From positions 310,001 to 374,000 of the forward strand of contig CAVQOG010000003.1 of assembly GCA_963714375.1 (NCBI GenBank): a stretch of DNA of 64,000 bases, given 5' to 3'. Of this stretch, positions 33,882 through 42,322 are shown in pieces (position 1 is the stretch's first letter; each line of letters starts with the position of its first letter). A program made the position numbers and the translations under genes. A model generated the notes under the pieces. It was not told where the DNA came from. It saw only the letters and a list, made by a program, of their open reading frames with translations, and did not search any database. This DNA comes from UBA5794 sp963714375 (lineage in GTDB: Bacteria; Actinomycetota; Acidimicrobiia; Spongiisociales; UBA5794).

Positions 33882-35640
33882 GGATCGGCACTCCCTGATC
33901 GCCGGTGATGACAGCCGTGAGGGTGGAGATTTCGCTTTCCCAACCCTCTGCTGCGATCGGCACGATTCCATCGCCCGTTGCCACCAACCGGAACCCCTGT
34001 CCCTCGGCACCGGCAAAACGCACCTCGTCGAGCCACAGCTTCGGCTTGATCTGTGCGGGGTCACCGTCTTCGGGACAGAACGTCATACAGTTTCCACATT
34101 CGTTGCAAAGCTCCGCAAACACGAGGTACTGCCAGCGTCCCCCGATCTCGTCGGCGAGGTGCTCGGGGCTCGGAAGTTTGACGAAGGCATCGTTCGGACA
34201 CACGGTCACGCACAGATTGCACGCTACGCAGCCCCACATCTGGAGCTTGTTGTCGACCTCGCGAAGCTTCTTGGAGTTCCCCTCCTTGTTGTAGAGCCCG
34301 ATGTCCTCGGCGACGATCGAGGCGACGTGACTGGCAACCCAGTCGCGATACCCGGCGGCACGGGCTTCGGTGAGTTTTTCCGTTCTCCAGGTCGCAAGCG
34401 AACGGTGACCGGATGCGGCAATGTCGGATGTCAACTGTTTGAGCATCGGTACGAGGCGTCCGTACCCGCCCGGCTTGAGCAGGTCGGTGCACATCGTTGC
34501 TGGGCCGACGCCCATAGCGATCGTGTCCGTCAGATTCTCCTTGCGAACTCCAGCCGAGAAGCTCACGATCCGTGTGCCGGCTTCCCCCGGAAGATCGAAC
34601 ACACCGGGAAGCGCAGTCACGAGCCTGTCAAGGATCGTCGAAGCGATGACATGGAGTGGCGGACCGGATAGGTACATCGGATCGTCCGGCATCCACCCCT
34701 TCTCGTTCTTGACGACGAGGGTGTTGGAAAGCTTGATCCCGAACTTGCGACCGAGTGAGTCAGCGTAGGCACCGAGTTCTCCGATAAGACTGAGCGCCCG
34801 ATCAAATTGGAGATCGGTGTCGAAGGCATCCCTCGTGACGGTCACATCGTTGTACCCAAGGGTGTCGTGAAGCAGTGACTTGACGTTGTCAAAACCGAGA
34901 AGTGTCGGGTTCAGCTTGACGATCACATCGAGCTCGTGCTCATCCATCAGATAGCGGACGATGGCATCGATCTCGTCTGGAGGACAACCATGGAACGTCG
35001 AGAGCGTGAGGGTGTCAGCGATCGTGGTAGGGAAGTCAAGATCCCTGAACTCACCGAATGGTTCTGGAATTTCGGATCGCAACGCTTCAATCCGTGCGGA
35101 CGCATCCTTCATCGATTCAATGAAGGATCGCACCTTGTCAGATGAGATCCCTTCGAGGTCGTATCCGACTGACATGTCGAACACCATCGGTCCCGTGTCC
35201 TCGCCGAGATACTCCCGCAACGGTTCCCACCGCTTGAGGATCTCGATGATCATCCACGCCTTCACATACTCGTCGATCGTTACGGGTACTGCGAGCTCCT
35301 GGCTCCATTCGATGTTGTACCCGATGGTCTCCATGTCGATGCATGGGCGGGCAATGTCGAGGTCATCCATCACTTGCACGGTCTTGAGTTCGAAGACCCG
35401 AGACCCACCGAGCCATGCAAGGACGATGTTCTGGGCCATCTGCGTGTGTGGACCTGCCGCGGGACCGATCGGTGTGGCAGCAGGGCGACCGAGAAAATCA
35501 AAGGACAGGTCGATGTCGGGATCCGGCTTCCAGATGCGGGCCGACATCAGGTCGAAGATGCGGCCCCGGGTCTCCCACTCGAGCGCGATCCTCCCGAGCA
35601 GAGCTCCGAGGGACATGGGGGTGAGTGGTGGCTGGTCCAT
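33865..35640 (-). CDS. ygfK: YgfK-like iron-sulfur oxidoreductase (short form)
   Basis: The N-terminal ~440 residues resemble the YgfK barrel (FLGRPAATPIGPAAGPHTQM, LSTFHGCPPDEIDAIVRYL, and later SFSAGVRKENLTDTIAMG). The C-terminal part has two [4Fe-4S] clusters, CVACNLCVTVCPNDAF and CNECGNCMTFCPEDGDP. Enterobacterial YgfK is about 1,030 residues and also carries an FAD/NAD module. That module is missing from this 591-residue protein. YgfK-type enzymes act in redox steps of anaerobic purine catabolism. The stop overlaps dpaL, and it follows the ssnA-like gene by 2 bp. Confidence 0.85.
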   Translation of the reverse strand: MDQPPLTPMSLGALLGRIALEWETRGRIFDLMSARIWKPDPDIDLSFDFLGRPAATPIGPAAGPHTQMAQNIVLAWLGGSRVFELKTVQVMDDLDIARPCIDMETIGYNIEWSQELAVPVTIDEYVKAWMIIEILKRWEPLREYLGEDTGPMVFDMSVGYDLEGISSDKVRSFIESMKDASARIEALRSEIPEPFGEFRDLDFPTTIADTLTLSTFHGCPPDEIDAIVRYLMDEHELDVIVKLNPTLLGFDNVKSLLHDTLGYNDVTVTRDAFDTDLQFDRALSLIGELGAYADSLGRKFGIKLSNTLVVKNEKGWMPDDPMYLSGPPLHVIASTILDRLVTALPGVFDLPGEAGTRIVSFSAGVRKENLTDTIAMGVGPATMCTDLLKPGGYGRLVPMLKQLTSDIAASGHRSLATWRTEKLTEARAAGYRDWVASHVASIVAEDIGLYNKEGNSKKLREVDNKLQMWGCVACNLCVTVCPNDAFVKLPSPEHLADEIGGRWQYLVFAELCNECGNCMTFCPEDGDPAQIKPKLWLDEVRFAGAEGQGFRLVATGDGIVPIAAEGWESEISTLTAVITGDQGVPIRATDI

Positions 35641-35642
35641 GT

Positions 35643-36659
35643 CTACAGCTTCGCGTGCAGGCGCCGCGCCTGCTCCGCGGCCTTGGCCCGAATCTCGCGT
35701 CCGTCAACTCGGGTGGCGATTCCGTCCCTGAGAACGGTTTCGTCACCGACAACGATTTCGAGTGGTCGCACCCCAGGGGTAAACGCCAGATGCCAGGCCT
35801 CTGCGGGGTCATAGGACCAGGTAACACGGTCTGATCTCGCCTCGGGGAATAGGTTCCAGCCGGTCTCGAGCCAACCCCACGCTGTTTCGGGAGTGGCGGT
35901 CACGTCCGATTCGCGGTGCTTGAGATATGCGGCACGGAACGACCCGAGCATGTCTCCCCCGATGCCATCGGTTCCAAGCGCGACCGGGTTTGGGAATCGA
36001 CTTGGGTTGGCGTAGCCAACCGAGTTGTTCATGTTCGACTCTGCGTTGTGCAGGATGGTTCCCGATAGCGGGCGCTCAAGACCGATGGCATGGGCGATCA
36101 GCCACGAATCGTCAGCCATATCGGCCAACCTGTCACCCGCACCGGCATCCTCGGGCCCCTCGTGAACATGAATGTGCACACCGGCATCCACATCGTTGGC
36201 GAGTCCGGAGACGGCATCAAGTGTGTCATCCGACAGGGTGAAGCAGGCGTGCGCCCCGACCCATCCCCTTCCACCCTCGGACAGGAACCTGCGGTTCTCT
36301 TCGAGACCACGCTTGGCGCCGTCGGCACCGTTTCGGTCCGTGACCTCGTAGGCACATGCGACACGTACACCAACCTCGGCGCAGGCATCTGCAATCACTG
36401 AGAGCGACCCCTCGATTGCGTTCGGTGCGGAATGGTGGTCGATGATCGCTGTTGTCCCACGCTCAAGAGCTTCGAGAGCGCCAAGCATCGCAGACCAGCG
36501 GGTCATTTCTTGATCGAGCGCAAGATCGAGCCTCCACCACACCTGTTCGAGGATTTCAAGGAACGTCGTCGGCGTCTTGGGTGGTGCGGGCATTCCGCGG
36601 GCAAGCGCCGAATAGAGATGATGATGGGCGCACACCAAACCCGGTGTCACTGCAGACAC
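35643..36659 (-). CDS. ssnA: SsnA-like amidohydrolase lacking the N-terminal strand domain
   Basis: A 338-residue metal-dependent amidohydrolase of the SsnA group. It starts at GTG directly at the barrel motif TPGLVCAHHHLYSALARG, which carries the first metal histidines. Later motifs are TTAIIDHHSAPNAI, HIHVHEGPED and PVALGTDGIGGDML with the metal aspartate. Full-length SsnA proteins have about 60 more residues at the N-terminus (a beta-sandwich half). Here the preceding gene stops 2 bases before, leaving no room for it. The barrel looks complete, so activity is possible but uncertain. Confidence 0.82.
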   Translation of the reverse strand: MSAVTPGLVCAHHHLYSALARGMPAPPKTPTTFLEILEQVWWRLDLALDQEMTRWSAMLGALEALERGTTAIIDHHSAPNAIEGSLSVIADACAEVGVRVACAYEVTDRNGADGAKRGLEENRRFLSEGGRGWVGAHACFTLSDDTLDAVSGLANDVDAGVHIHVHEGPEDAGAGDRLADMADDSWLIAHAIGLERPLSGTILHNAESNMNNSVGYANPSRFPNPVALGTDGIGGDMLGSFRAAYLKHRESDVTATPETAWGWLETGWNLFPEARSDRVTWSYDPAEAWHLAFTPGVRPLEIVVGDETVLRDGIATRVDGREIRAKAAEQARRLHAKL

Positions 36660-36661
36660 GC

Positions 36662-39235
36662 CTACGCGCCGATCTCAAGCGGCTGGTGAACATCCATTGG
36701 AAGTCTGGTTCTCCATTTTCCGTCGACCGCCTTGTACGCGGCTGCAACGGCGCCGGCTGTGGGGACAAGCCCTATCTCCCCTACACCCTTGATGCCGAAC
36801 GGTGAACGGGGTTGGGGAACCTCTACAAGGATCACCTCGACATCCGGCATGTCCTTTGGACGGATGATGTTGAGTTGCCTCAGCGTCGAGAACATCGGCA
36901 TCCCTTCGTCGTCTGCGGGGAACTCCTCGGAAAGCGCGTATCCGAGTCCCATGTGTACAGCTCCTTCCACCTGACCAGCCGCAAGGATCGGATTGATCGC
37001 CCTTCCAACGTCGTGTGCGGCGATCACCTTTTCGATCTTTCCCGTATCGGGATCCGCAATGATGACTTGGCTCGCGTATCCGAATGCCGAGTGGATCGTC
37101 GGGTTGTCGAGGCCGTCGTTGATGCTGTTCGTCCAGTCCACGGTGTATGACCCGTGATAGTCGACACCCGATTTACAGCCGTCGGCGAGTGCCGCCTTGC
37201 AAGCGTCCTCGGTCGAACCGGCCGCCATGAGTGTGCCGCGAGATCCGGTTGTCTGGCCGGCAGAGAGATCCCGTGTTGTGTCCACGACAACGGTGATCCG
37301 ATCCGGATCGATTCCGAGTACATCAGCAGCGACCTGGAGAGCCACCGTGTGGACACCCTGTCCCATTTCCGTCCATGCGTGCCGGACCTCTACCGTTCCA
37401 TCCTCCTCGAACCGAACGACACCTTTGGCCACCTCAACGAAACCATTCCCAAGTCCTGAGTTCTTGATCGCGGCGCCGATGCCAACTGCTTTGCCAGCCT
37501 CCACTGCAGCGTCGTAGTGTGGCTTGACGGCATTGAGGCATTCGAGGATCCCGGCTGCTCCCTCGTCCATGATCTGACCCGGCCCCCACACACTCCCGGG
37601 TCTCGCGACATTCATAGCCCTGATCTCCCACGACGAGATGCCGACCTTTTCGGCGAGCCTGTCGATACAGCCCTCGGTTGCAAATTGCGCCTGATTGGCT
37701 CCAAATCCTCGGAACGCACCGCACACAGGATTGTTGGTGCGAACGGCGACAGCTCTCACATCGACGTTCTCGACGGCGTACGGGCCACATGCGTGGCCAG
37801 CCGCACGCTCAAGCACCTTCATCCCTACGGAGGCGTACGGACCCGAATCGCCGATCATTCTGGCCTTTACAGCGGTGACTCGGCCGTTCTCATCACATCC
37901 CATCCACATCTCGGTACGGATCGGATGACGCTTTGCATGCATCCGGAACGATTCGGGTCTCGTGAAGGTGCATTTGACCGGTCGACCAAGGAGGTGGGCG
38001 GCAAGGGCGGTGTGACCCTGGTTCGACAGATCCTCCTTACCGCCGAATGCTCCTCCGTTGCTGACAAGCTCAACCGTGACCTTCGATGGATCAAGCCCGA
38101 GGATCGAGGCGATCTGATCGCGGTCATCCCACACGCCTTGACCACCTGAGTACACGTACAAAGATCCATCCTCAGATGGAACCGCAACGGTTGACTCCGG
38201 TTCGAGAAAGGCATGCTCGACCCGCTGGGTTTCGAATACCTCATGAACAACATGGGCAGCCGAAGCAAGGGCCGCTTCAGTGTCGCCACGTGAGTACACG
38301 CTCTCGGACAACGTATTTCCCTCGAGTGTCCACACCGCATCCTCATCCGAGGCAAGAGCAACGTCCGGGTCAGTAAACGGTGTGAGGACGCTGTACTCGA
38401 TGTCGACAAGATCAGTTGCCGCTCGAGCCGTGAGCATGTCGACGGCCACGACAATCGCGAGCACGTCGCCTCGATACGACGTCCGCCCTCCTGCGGGAAT
38501 CATGACGGGCCAGTCCTTGTAGATGATGCCGACCCGCAGTTCTCCTGGGATGTCGTCGCCGGTGAGCACCGAAACGACACCCGGGTGGGCAAGGGCTCGG
38601 GTCGGATCGATCGAGACAACGTCGGCTCGCGCATGATCGGCGAACCTCAGCGCTGCGTGGAGCATGCCCTCCATCTGGATATCGTCAACGAACCCGCGGT
38701 CACCGAGCGAGAGCTCGTTTGCTTCATATTTGACACCGTCGCCGCCGATCTTCCCCGATCGACCGCGGACAGGGATGGCATCACCTGAAGCAAGCAGCTC
38801 AACCGCTTCAACAATCTTCGTGTATCCCGTGCAGCGACAAAGATGGGCACCAAGCCTTCCCTCAATGGTTGCCCTATCAAGAGCGGTTCCCTTCTGATCG
38901 ATCAACGCCTTGGTCCGGACGAGAATCCCAGGCGTGCAGAACCCACACTGAAGCGCACCGGTGGCGGCGAAGGCGTTTGCATATCGAGCGCGGTCAGCTT
39001 CTGTGAAGCCTTCGAGGGTGACGATCGGCTTGTCTGCGACCTTGTCAAGCGACATGACGCAACTAGCCATCGCCTTGCCATCGACCAACACGGTGCATGC
39101 ACCGCATTGTCCAGACGGTGAACATCCGTCCTTGGGCGAGGTGATTCCTAGTCCGTCGCGGAGGGCGGAAAGGAGATGGGGATGGGCTTCATCTACTTCG
39201 CGGATCTCACCGTTTACGTTCAATGAGATGGTCAC
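36662..39235 (-). CDS. xdhD: XdhD-like molybdenum hydroxylase (2Fe-2S plus molybdopterin domains)
   Basis: An 857-residue single-chain hydroxylase. Residues 1-160 hold two [2Fe-2S] domains (CSPSGQCGACTVLVDG; CGFCTPG with HLCRCTGYTKI). The rest is the molybdopterin domain: GGAFGGKEDLSNQG, CGAFRGFGANQAQFATEGC, TEMGQGVHTVALQVAAD, and the catalytic glutamate in GVGEIGLVP. No FAD domain is present. This arrangement and the YgfK/SsnA/YgeX neighbours match XdhD (YgfN), a purine or hypoxanthine hydroxylase of the selenium-dependent type. The ATG overlaps the carbamoylase stop by 4 bases. Confidence 0.88.
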   Translation of the reverse strand: MTISLNVNGEIREVDEAHPHLLSALRDGLGITSPKDGCSPSGQCGACTVLVDGKAMASCVMSLDKVADKPIVTLEGFTEADRARYANAFAATGALQCGFCTPGILVRTKALIDQKGTALDRATIEGRLGAHLCRCTGYTKIVEAVELLASGDAIPVRGRSGKIGGDGVKYEANELSLGDRGFVDDIQMEGMLHAALRFADHARADVVSIDPTRALAHPGVVSVLTGDDIPGELRVGIIYKDWPVMIPAGGRTSYRGDVLAIVVAVDMLTARAATDLVDIEYSVLTPFTDPDVALASDEDAVWTLEGNTLSESVYSRGDTEAALASAAHVVHEVFETQRVEHAFLEPESTVAVPSEDGSLYVYSGGQGVWDDRDQIASILGLDPSKVTVELVSNGGAFGGKEDLSNQGHTALAAHLLGRPVKCTFTRPESFRMHAKRHPIRTEMWMGCDENGRVTAVKARMIGDSGPYASVGMKVLERAAGHACGPYAVENVDVRAVAVRTNNPVCGAFRGFGANQAQFATEGCIDRLAEKVGISSWEIRAMNVARPGSVWGPGQIMDEGAAGILECLNAVKPHYDAAVEAGKAVGIGAAIKNSGLGNGFVEVAKGVVRFEEDGTVEVRHAWTEMGQGVHTVALQVAADVLGIDPDRITVVVDTTRDLSAGQTTGSRGTLMAAGSTEDACKAALADGCKSGVDYHGSYTVDWTNSINDGLDNPTIHSAFGYASQVIIADPDTGKIEKVIAAHDVGRAINPILAAGQVEGAVHMGLGYALSEEFPADDEGMPMFSTLRQLNIIRPKDMPDVEVILVEVPQPRSPFGIKGVGEIGLVPTAGAVAAAYKAVDGKWRTRLPMDVHQPLEIGA

Positions 39236-40161
39236 GCGGTGCCGCCATCGTCGGCGATCAGCCGGTAGTGCTGTGGGACCCGATATCGATTGAAGTCGAA
39301 CACTGTGTTCTTGTAGAAGGAGCCAAAATCAAGGTCGAGGCGGGCAACTGCCACCTCATCGCCTGTTGTGATGCACCGGGCGACGACCTGGCCGGAAGGG
39401 GCATAGATCGCGCTTTGGGCGAGGGAATCCACACCTTCCTCAATCCCGCCCTTTGCAACACCCACGACATGCGTCCCGTTCTGGTAGGCACCCGAAGCCA
39501 TGACGAGATCGTTGTGGAATCCGGCAAGGGCATTCTGCTGAGGATCAGGGTCATAGTGCAGCGGGGTGTTGTATCCGATGAGGATCAGCTCGACACCCTT
39601 GATTCCCATGACGCGATACGTCTCTGGCCAGCGTCGATCGTTGCAGATCGCCATGCCGACCCGCCCGCCAAAGGCGTCCCACACATCGAATCCATCAGGG
39701 CCCGATTCAAAGTAGTGACGTTCGGCATGCTGAAACGGACGCCCGGGCTCGTTCTTCTCGTGGCCGGGAACGTGAACCTTTCGATACTTGCCGACCGTGG
39801 TCCCGTCCCTCTCGACGAGGATCTGCGTGTTGTAGCGGTGACGTGTTCCATCGTCACCGACAACAAGTTCGGCATATCCGAGTGAAAACCCGACACCAAG
39901 TTCCTTGGCTCGGTCGAACAGCGGTTGGGTCGCGGGGTTGGGCATATCGGTTTCGAACCAGAACTCGATCTCGTCGATGTCGTCGGTGAACCAGCGCGGG
40001 AAGAACGTTGTAAGCGCCAGCTCGGGAAACACAACGAGCTCGCATCCGCGCGCAGCAGCGTCTTCAAGAAGGGTGATGAGACGTATAACGCATTCAGCCC
40101 TCGATTCGTCCCTGCGAATAGGGCCCATCTGAGCCGCACCGACGGTGAGATACCGTGCCAA
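39232..40161 (-). CDS. N-carbamoyl-D-amino-acid hydrolase-like amidase (nitrilase superfamily)
   Basis: A nitrilase-superfamily enzyme with the Glu-Lys-Cys triad: Glu in VVFPELALTTFFPRW, Lys in YRKVHVPGHEKNEPGRP and Cys in AICNDRRWPETYR. FFPRW and GYNTPLHYDPDPQQ are hallmarks of N-carbamoyl-D-amino-acid amidohydrolases, which release CO2 and ammonia from N-carbamoyl compounds. I place the start at TTG 40161 (ARYLTVGAAQMGPI), giving 309 residues; the frame stays open to a TTG at 40227, which would lie inside the operator. It is the first gene of the minus purine-type operon. Confidence 0.85.
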   Translation of the reverse strand: MARYLTVGAAQMGPIRRDESRAECVIRLITLLEDAAARGCELVVFPELALTTFFPRWFTDDIDEIEFWFETDMPNPATQPLFDRAKELGVGFSLGYAELVVGDDGTRHRYNTQILVERDGTTVGKYRKVHVPGHEKNEPGRPFQHAERHYFESGPDGFDVWDAFGGRVGMAICNDRRWPETYRVMGIKGVELILIGYNTPLHYDPDPQQNALAGFHNDLVMASGAYQNGTHVVGVAKGGIEEGVDSLAQSAIYAPSGQVVARCITTGDEVAVARLDLDFGSFYKNTVFDFNRYRVPQHYRLIADDGGTA

Positions 40162-40212
40162 AAGTCTCGATCCTGACTGCGTGTTGTGTACCGGCTGATT
40201 CTTGTCTACTGC

Positions 40213-40264
40213 TTTACATTTTGTCAAATCTGTTTTGACATTTTGTCAAAATGAGCGGTAGTGT
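40213..40264. promoter_or_regulatory. Divergent promoters with two tandem TTTTGACA palindromes
   Basis: Copy 1 is TTTACA-TTT-TGTCAAA (40213-40228). Copy 2 is a perfect TTTTGACA-TTT-TGTCAAAA (40233-40251). Their centres are about 22 bp apart, two helical turns. A plus-strand -35 TTGACA (40235-40240) with a TAGTGT -10 (40259-40264) leads to the nitrilase gene at 40292. On the minus strand TTGACA (40227-40222) could serve the carbamoylase operon. Repression of both operons by one regulator fits; the HTH protein at 41367 is the nearest candidate. Confidence 0.75.
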
Positions 40265-40291
40265 CGACGCAGGATCCAGAGGAGGAACGCC

Positions 40292-41134
40292 ATGTCAGAC
40301 ACGCTTCGCGCCGCACTTGTTCAGGCCGCATGGACTGGCGACTACGACTCAATGCTCGCAACCAATATCGAGTACGCCCATGAGGCGGCAAACGAGGGTG
40401 CGAGGGTTGTCTGCTTCCAAGAAATATTCACGGGCCCATACTTCTGCAACGTCCAGGATCCGCGTTTCTACGACCTCGCTGAGGAGATCCCCCACGGCCC
40501 AACCGTGACCGCTATGAAACGGGTTGCGGCCGAGACGGGCATGGTGATGGTGGTTCCGATCTATGAGAAGGTTGACGAAGGAACGTTCTACAACACCGCA
40601 GCTGTGATCGATGCAAACGGAGAAATGCTCGGTATCTATCGCAAGACTCACATTCCCCAGGTCGAGGGTTTCTGGGAGAAGTTCTACTTCCGACCCGGAA
40701 ACCTTGGCTATCCCGTGTTCGATACAGCAGTGGGTCGGATCGGCGTTTACATCTGTTACGACCGTCACTTCCCGGAGGGCTGGCGGGAACTTGGGCTCAA
40801 GGGCGCAAAACTTGTCTTCAATCCAAGCGCCACGACGCGAGGGCACTCCAAGTACCTGTGGGAGCTGGAACAGCCTGCGGCCGCTGTTGCAAACCAGTAC
40901 TTCGTTGGGGCGATCAATCGGGTTGGGGCAGAGGACCTTGAGGACACGGACTACTACGGGTCATCATATTTCGTTGACCCGCGGGGAAAGATTGTTGGTG
41001 GTACAGCATCGGACACATCGGACGAGGTTGTCGTCCGTGATCTCGACATGGCTGAGATCGAGGCCGCCCGGCGCCATTGGGCGTTCTACCGCGACCGACG
41101 ACCAGAGGTCTACGAGGGAATCGCAAAGTCGTGA
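40292..41134 (+). CDS. Carbon-nitrogen hydrolase (beta-ureidopropionase / N-carbamoylputrescine amidase-like)
   Basis: A 280-residue nitrilase-superfamily amidase. The triad is Glu in VCFQEIFTGPYFCNVQD, Lys in GIYRKTHIPQVEGFWEKFYF and Cys in GVYICYDRHFPEGWRELG. The length and YFRPGN motif fit N-carbamoyl-beta-alanine or N-carbamoylputrescine amidases. A strong GAGGAGGAA ribosome site precedes the ATG. It heads the plus operon and is a different branch from the carbamoylase on the other side of the operator, so the two may take different N-carbamoyl substrates. Confidence 0.87.
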   Translation: MSDTLRAALVQAAWTGDYDSMLATNIEYAHEAANEGARVVCFQEIFTGPYFCNVQDPRFYDLAEEIPHGPTVTAMKRVAAETGMVMVVPIYEKVDEGTFYNTAAVIDANGEMLGIYRKTHIPQVEGFWEKFYFRPGNLGYPVFDTAVGRIGVYICYDRHFPEGWRELGLKGAKLVFNPSATTRGHSKYLWELEQPAAAVANQYFVGAINRVGAEDLEDTDYYGSSYFVDPRGKIVGGTASDTSDEVVVRDLDMAEIEAARRHWAFYRDRRPEVYEGIAKS

Positions 41135-41370
41135 CCACTTGCCGCGTCGAGTTCGTTATCGAACCGTTTGCAGACGGCGAGCCAGGCTCTCACGTGCGTG
41201 CGGGAATCACGGCAATGGAGTCACAGGGACTCACCGTGATCATGGGGCCATTCGGGTCTTTGGTCGAAGGATCGACCGAAGACGTTTCGGGCGCCATCTC
41301 CTCGATGGTGCAGGCCGCCATCGCCGACGGTGCAAACCGAGTCCTTGTCGAGGTGACCGCTCAGCCATGA
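41131..41370 (+). CDS. MTH1187/YkoF-like small protein (DUF77, thiamine-binding type)
   Basis: From GTG at 41131, overlapping the amidase stop (GTGA), the protein has 79 residues. The pattern VEFVIEPFADGEPGSHVRA, TVIMGPFGSLVEGSTEDV and ANRVLVEVTAQP resembles the DUF77/MTH1187 ferredoxin-like fold, some members of which bind thiamine or its pyrimidine part. Its place inside a purine-type operon suggests binding of a pathway heterocycle, but that is inference. Confidence 0.7.
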   Translation: MTTCRVEFVIEPFADGEPGSHVRAGITAMESQGLTVIMGPFGSLVEGSTEDVSGAISSMVQAAIADGANRVLVEVTAQP

Positions 41371-41732
41371 CTTCCAGCGAACGGAATCTCGCCAAAGCCA
41401 TCGAACCTCTCATCAATGCCATTGGAGCCGCCGTGTTGTCAACGGACGAGATCAAGAAGGGTGATATCACGCTTGAGTGGAATGGGAAGCCAGCGATTGG
41501 GGTGCGACTCGATGAGATCGTTTCGCTCGACAGACTGATTGCCACCGTTGAGCAGCAGCTCGGGTCACCGCTGAAGGATCTCGATCGGGCGGACAAGCAA
41601 CGTGCAGTTCGCATACTGGACGAGCGAGGCGCTTTTCAACTCCGGCGATCGATCGAAGACGTCGGTGAAGCGATGGGTGTCAGTCGAATCACGATCTACA
41701 ACTACCTGAGCGCCATCAAGGACGGTGCATGA
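41367..41732 (+). CDS. HTH regulator, YheO-type C-terminal domain
   Basis: A 121-residue protein starting at an ATG that overlaps the previous stop (ATGA). The C-terminal half, DKQRAVRILDERGAFQLRRS then IEDVGEAMGVSRITIYNYLS, matches the HTH_22 domain of YheO-like regulators. Those proteins also have an N-terminal PAS-like domain, which is not apparent here; residues 1-70 are short and of unclear fold. It is the only DNA-binding protein in the two operons and the best candidate for binding the 40213-40251 palindromes. Confidence 0.75.
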   Translation: MTSSERNLAKAIEPLINAIGAAVLSTDEIKKGDITLEWNGKPAIGVRLDEIVSLDRLIATVEQQLGSPLKDLDRADKQRAVRILDERGAFQLRRSIEDVGEAMGVSRITIYNYLSAIKDGA

Positions 41733-42322
41733 TGGCTGGCCTGTCGTTCACCATGACGCTTCCTGACTGGGTCCGGTCGGTGATCGACTTCGATCAGATC
41801 TACGAGACGGACGCTGACAAGATGGATCTCGCCAACGCACTCGCAATGGGCAATGTCGCTCATCAAACCGGTGGACCCTTTGGAGCAGCCATCTTCGAGG
41901 AGTCCACACATCGGCTGATCGCCCCCGGTGTCAACCTGGTCGTGCCACAGGCGAACCCGACAGCCCATGCCGAGATCGTCGCGATGGGTCTCGCTGGATC
42001 GCTTCTCGGTCGATACGACTTGGGAGACGACGGTGCACGACCAGCGGTGCTTGCGTCAAGCGTCGAACCATGCGCGATGTGTTTGGGCGCTGTTCCGTGG
42101 AGTGGCGTGTCGAGATTGATCATCGGGGCAAGGGACGCAGATGCGCGCAATGTCGGATTTGACGAAGGTGACAAACCGGCCGATTGGATTGCCTCGCTTG
42201 AAGCCCGGGGGATCACAGTCATACAGGATGTCCAGCGCCAACACTCAGTGCTGGTTCTGAACTCATATCTCAGCTCGGGTGGCGAGATCTACAACACGGA
42301 CGGAGGGCCAAACGATGCATGA
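41729..42322 (+). CDS. Guanine-deaminase-like CDA-fold deaminase
   Basis: A 197-residue zinc deaminase of the cytidine/deoxycytidylate deaminase fold. The zinc motifs are PTAHAEIVAM and SSVEPCAMCLGAV. It keeps a long C-terminal tail and an N-terminal helix (DWVRSVIDFDQIYETDADK), closer to bacterial GuaD than to tRNA deaminases. GuaD makes xanthine from guanine, the substrate of the hydroxylases encoded next door. Starting at an ATG overlapping the regulator stop, it is part of the same transcript. The purine substrate is inferred from context. Confidence 0.78.
   Translation: MMAGLSFTMTLPDWVRSVIDFDQIYETDADKMDLANALAMGNVAHQTGGPFGAAIFEESTHRLIAPGVNLVVPQANPTAHAEIVAMGLAGSLLGRYDLGDDGARPAVLASSVEPCAMCLGAVPWSGVSRLIIGARDADARNVGFDEGDKPADWIASLEARGITVIQDVQRQHSVLVLNSYLSSGGEIYNTDGGPNDA

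Noticed and set aside
41071..41138. Long upstream extension of the HTH regulator frame from 40611
   Set aside because: The extended part lies inside the amidase gene; the ATG at 41367 gives overlap with the previous gene and a complete domain.
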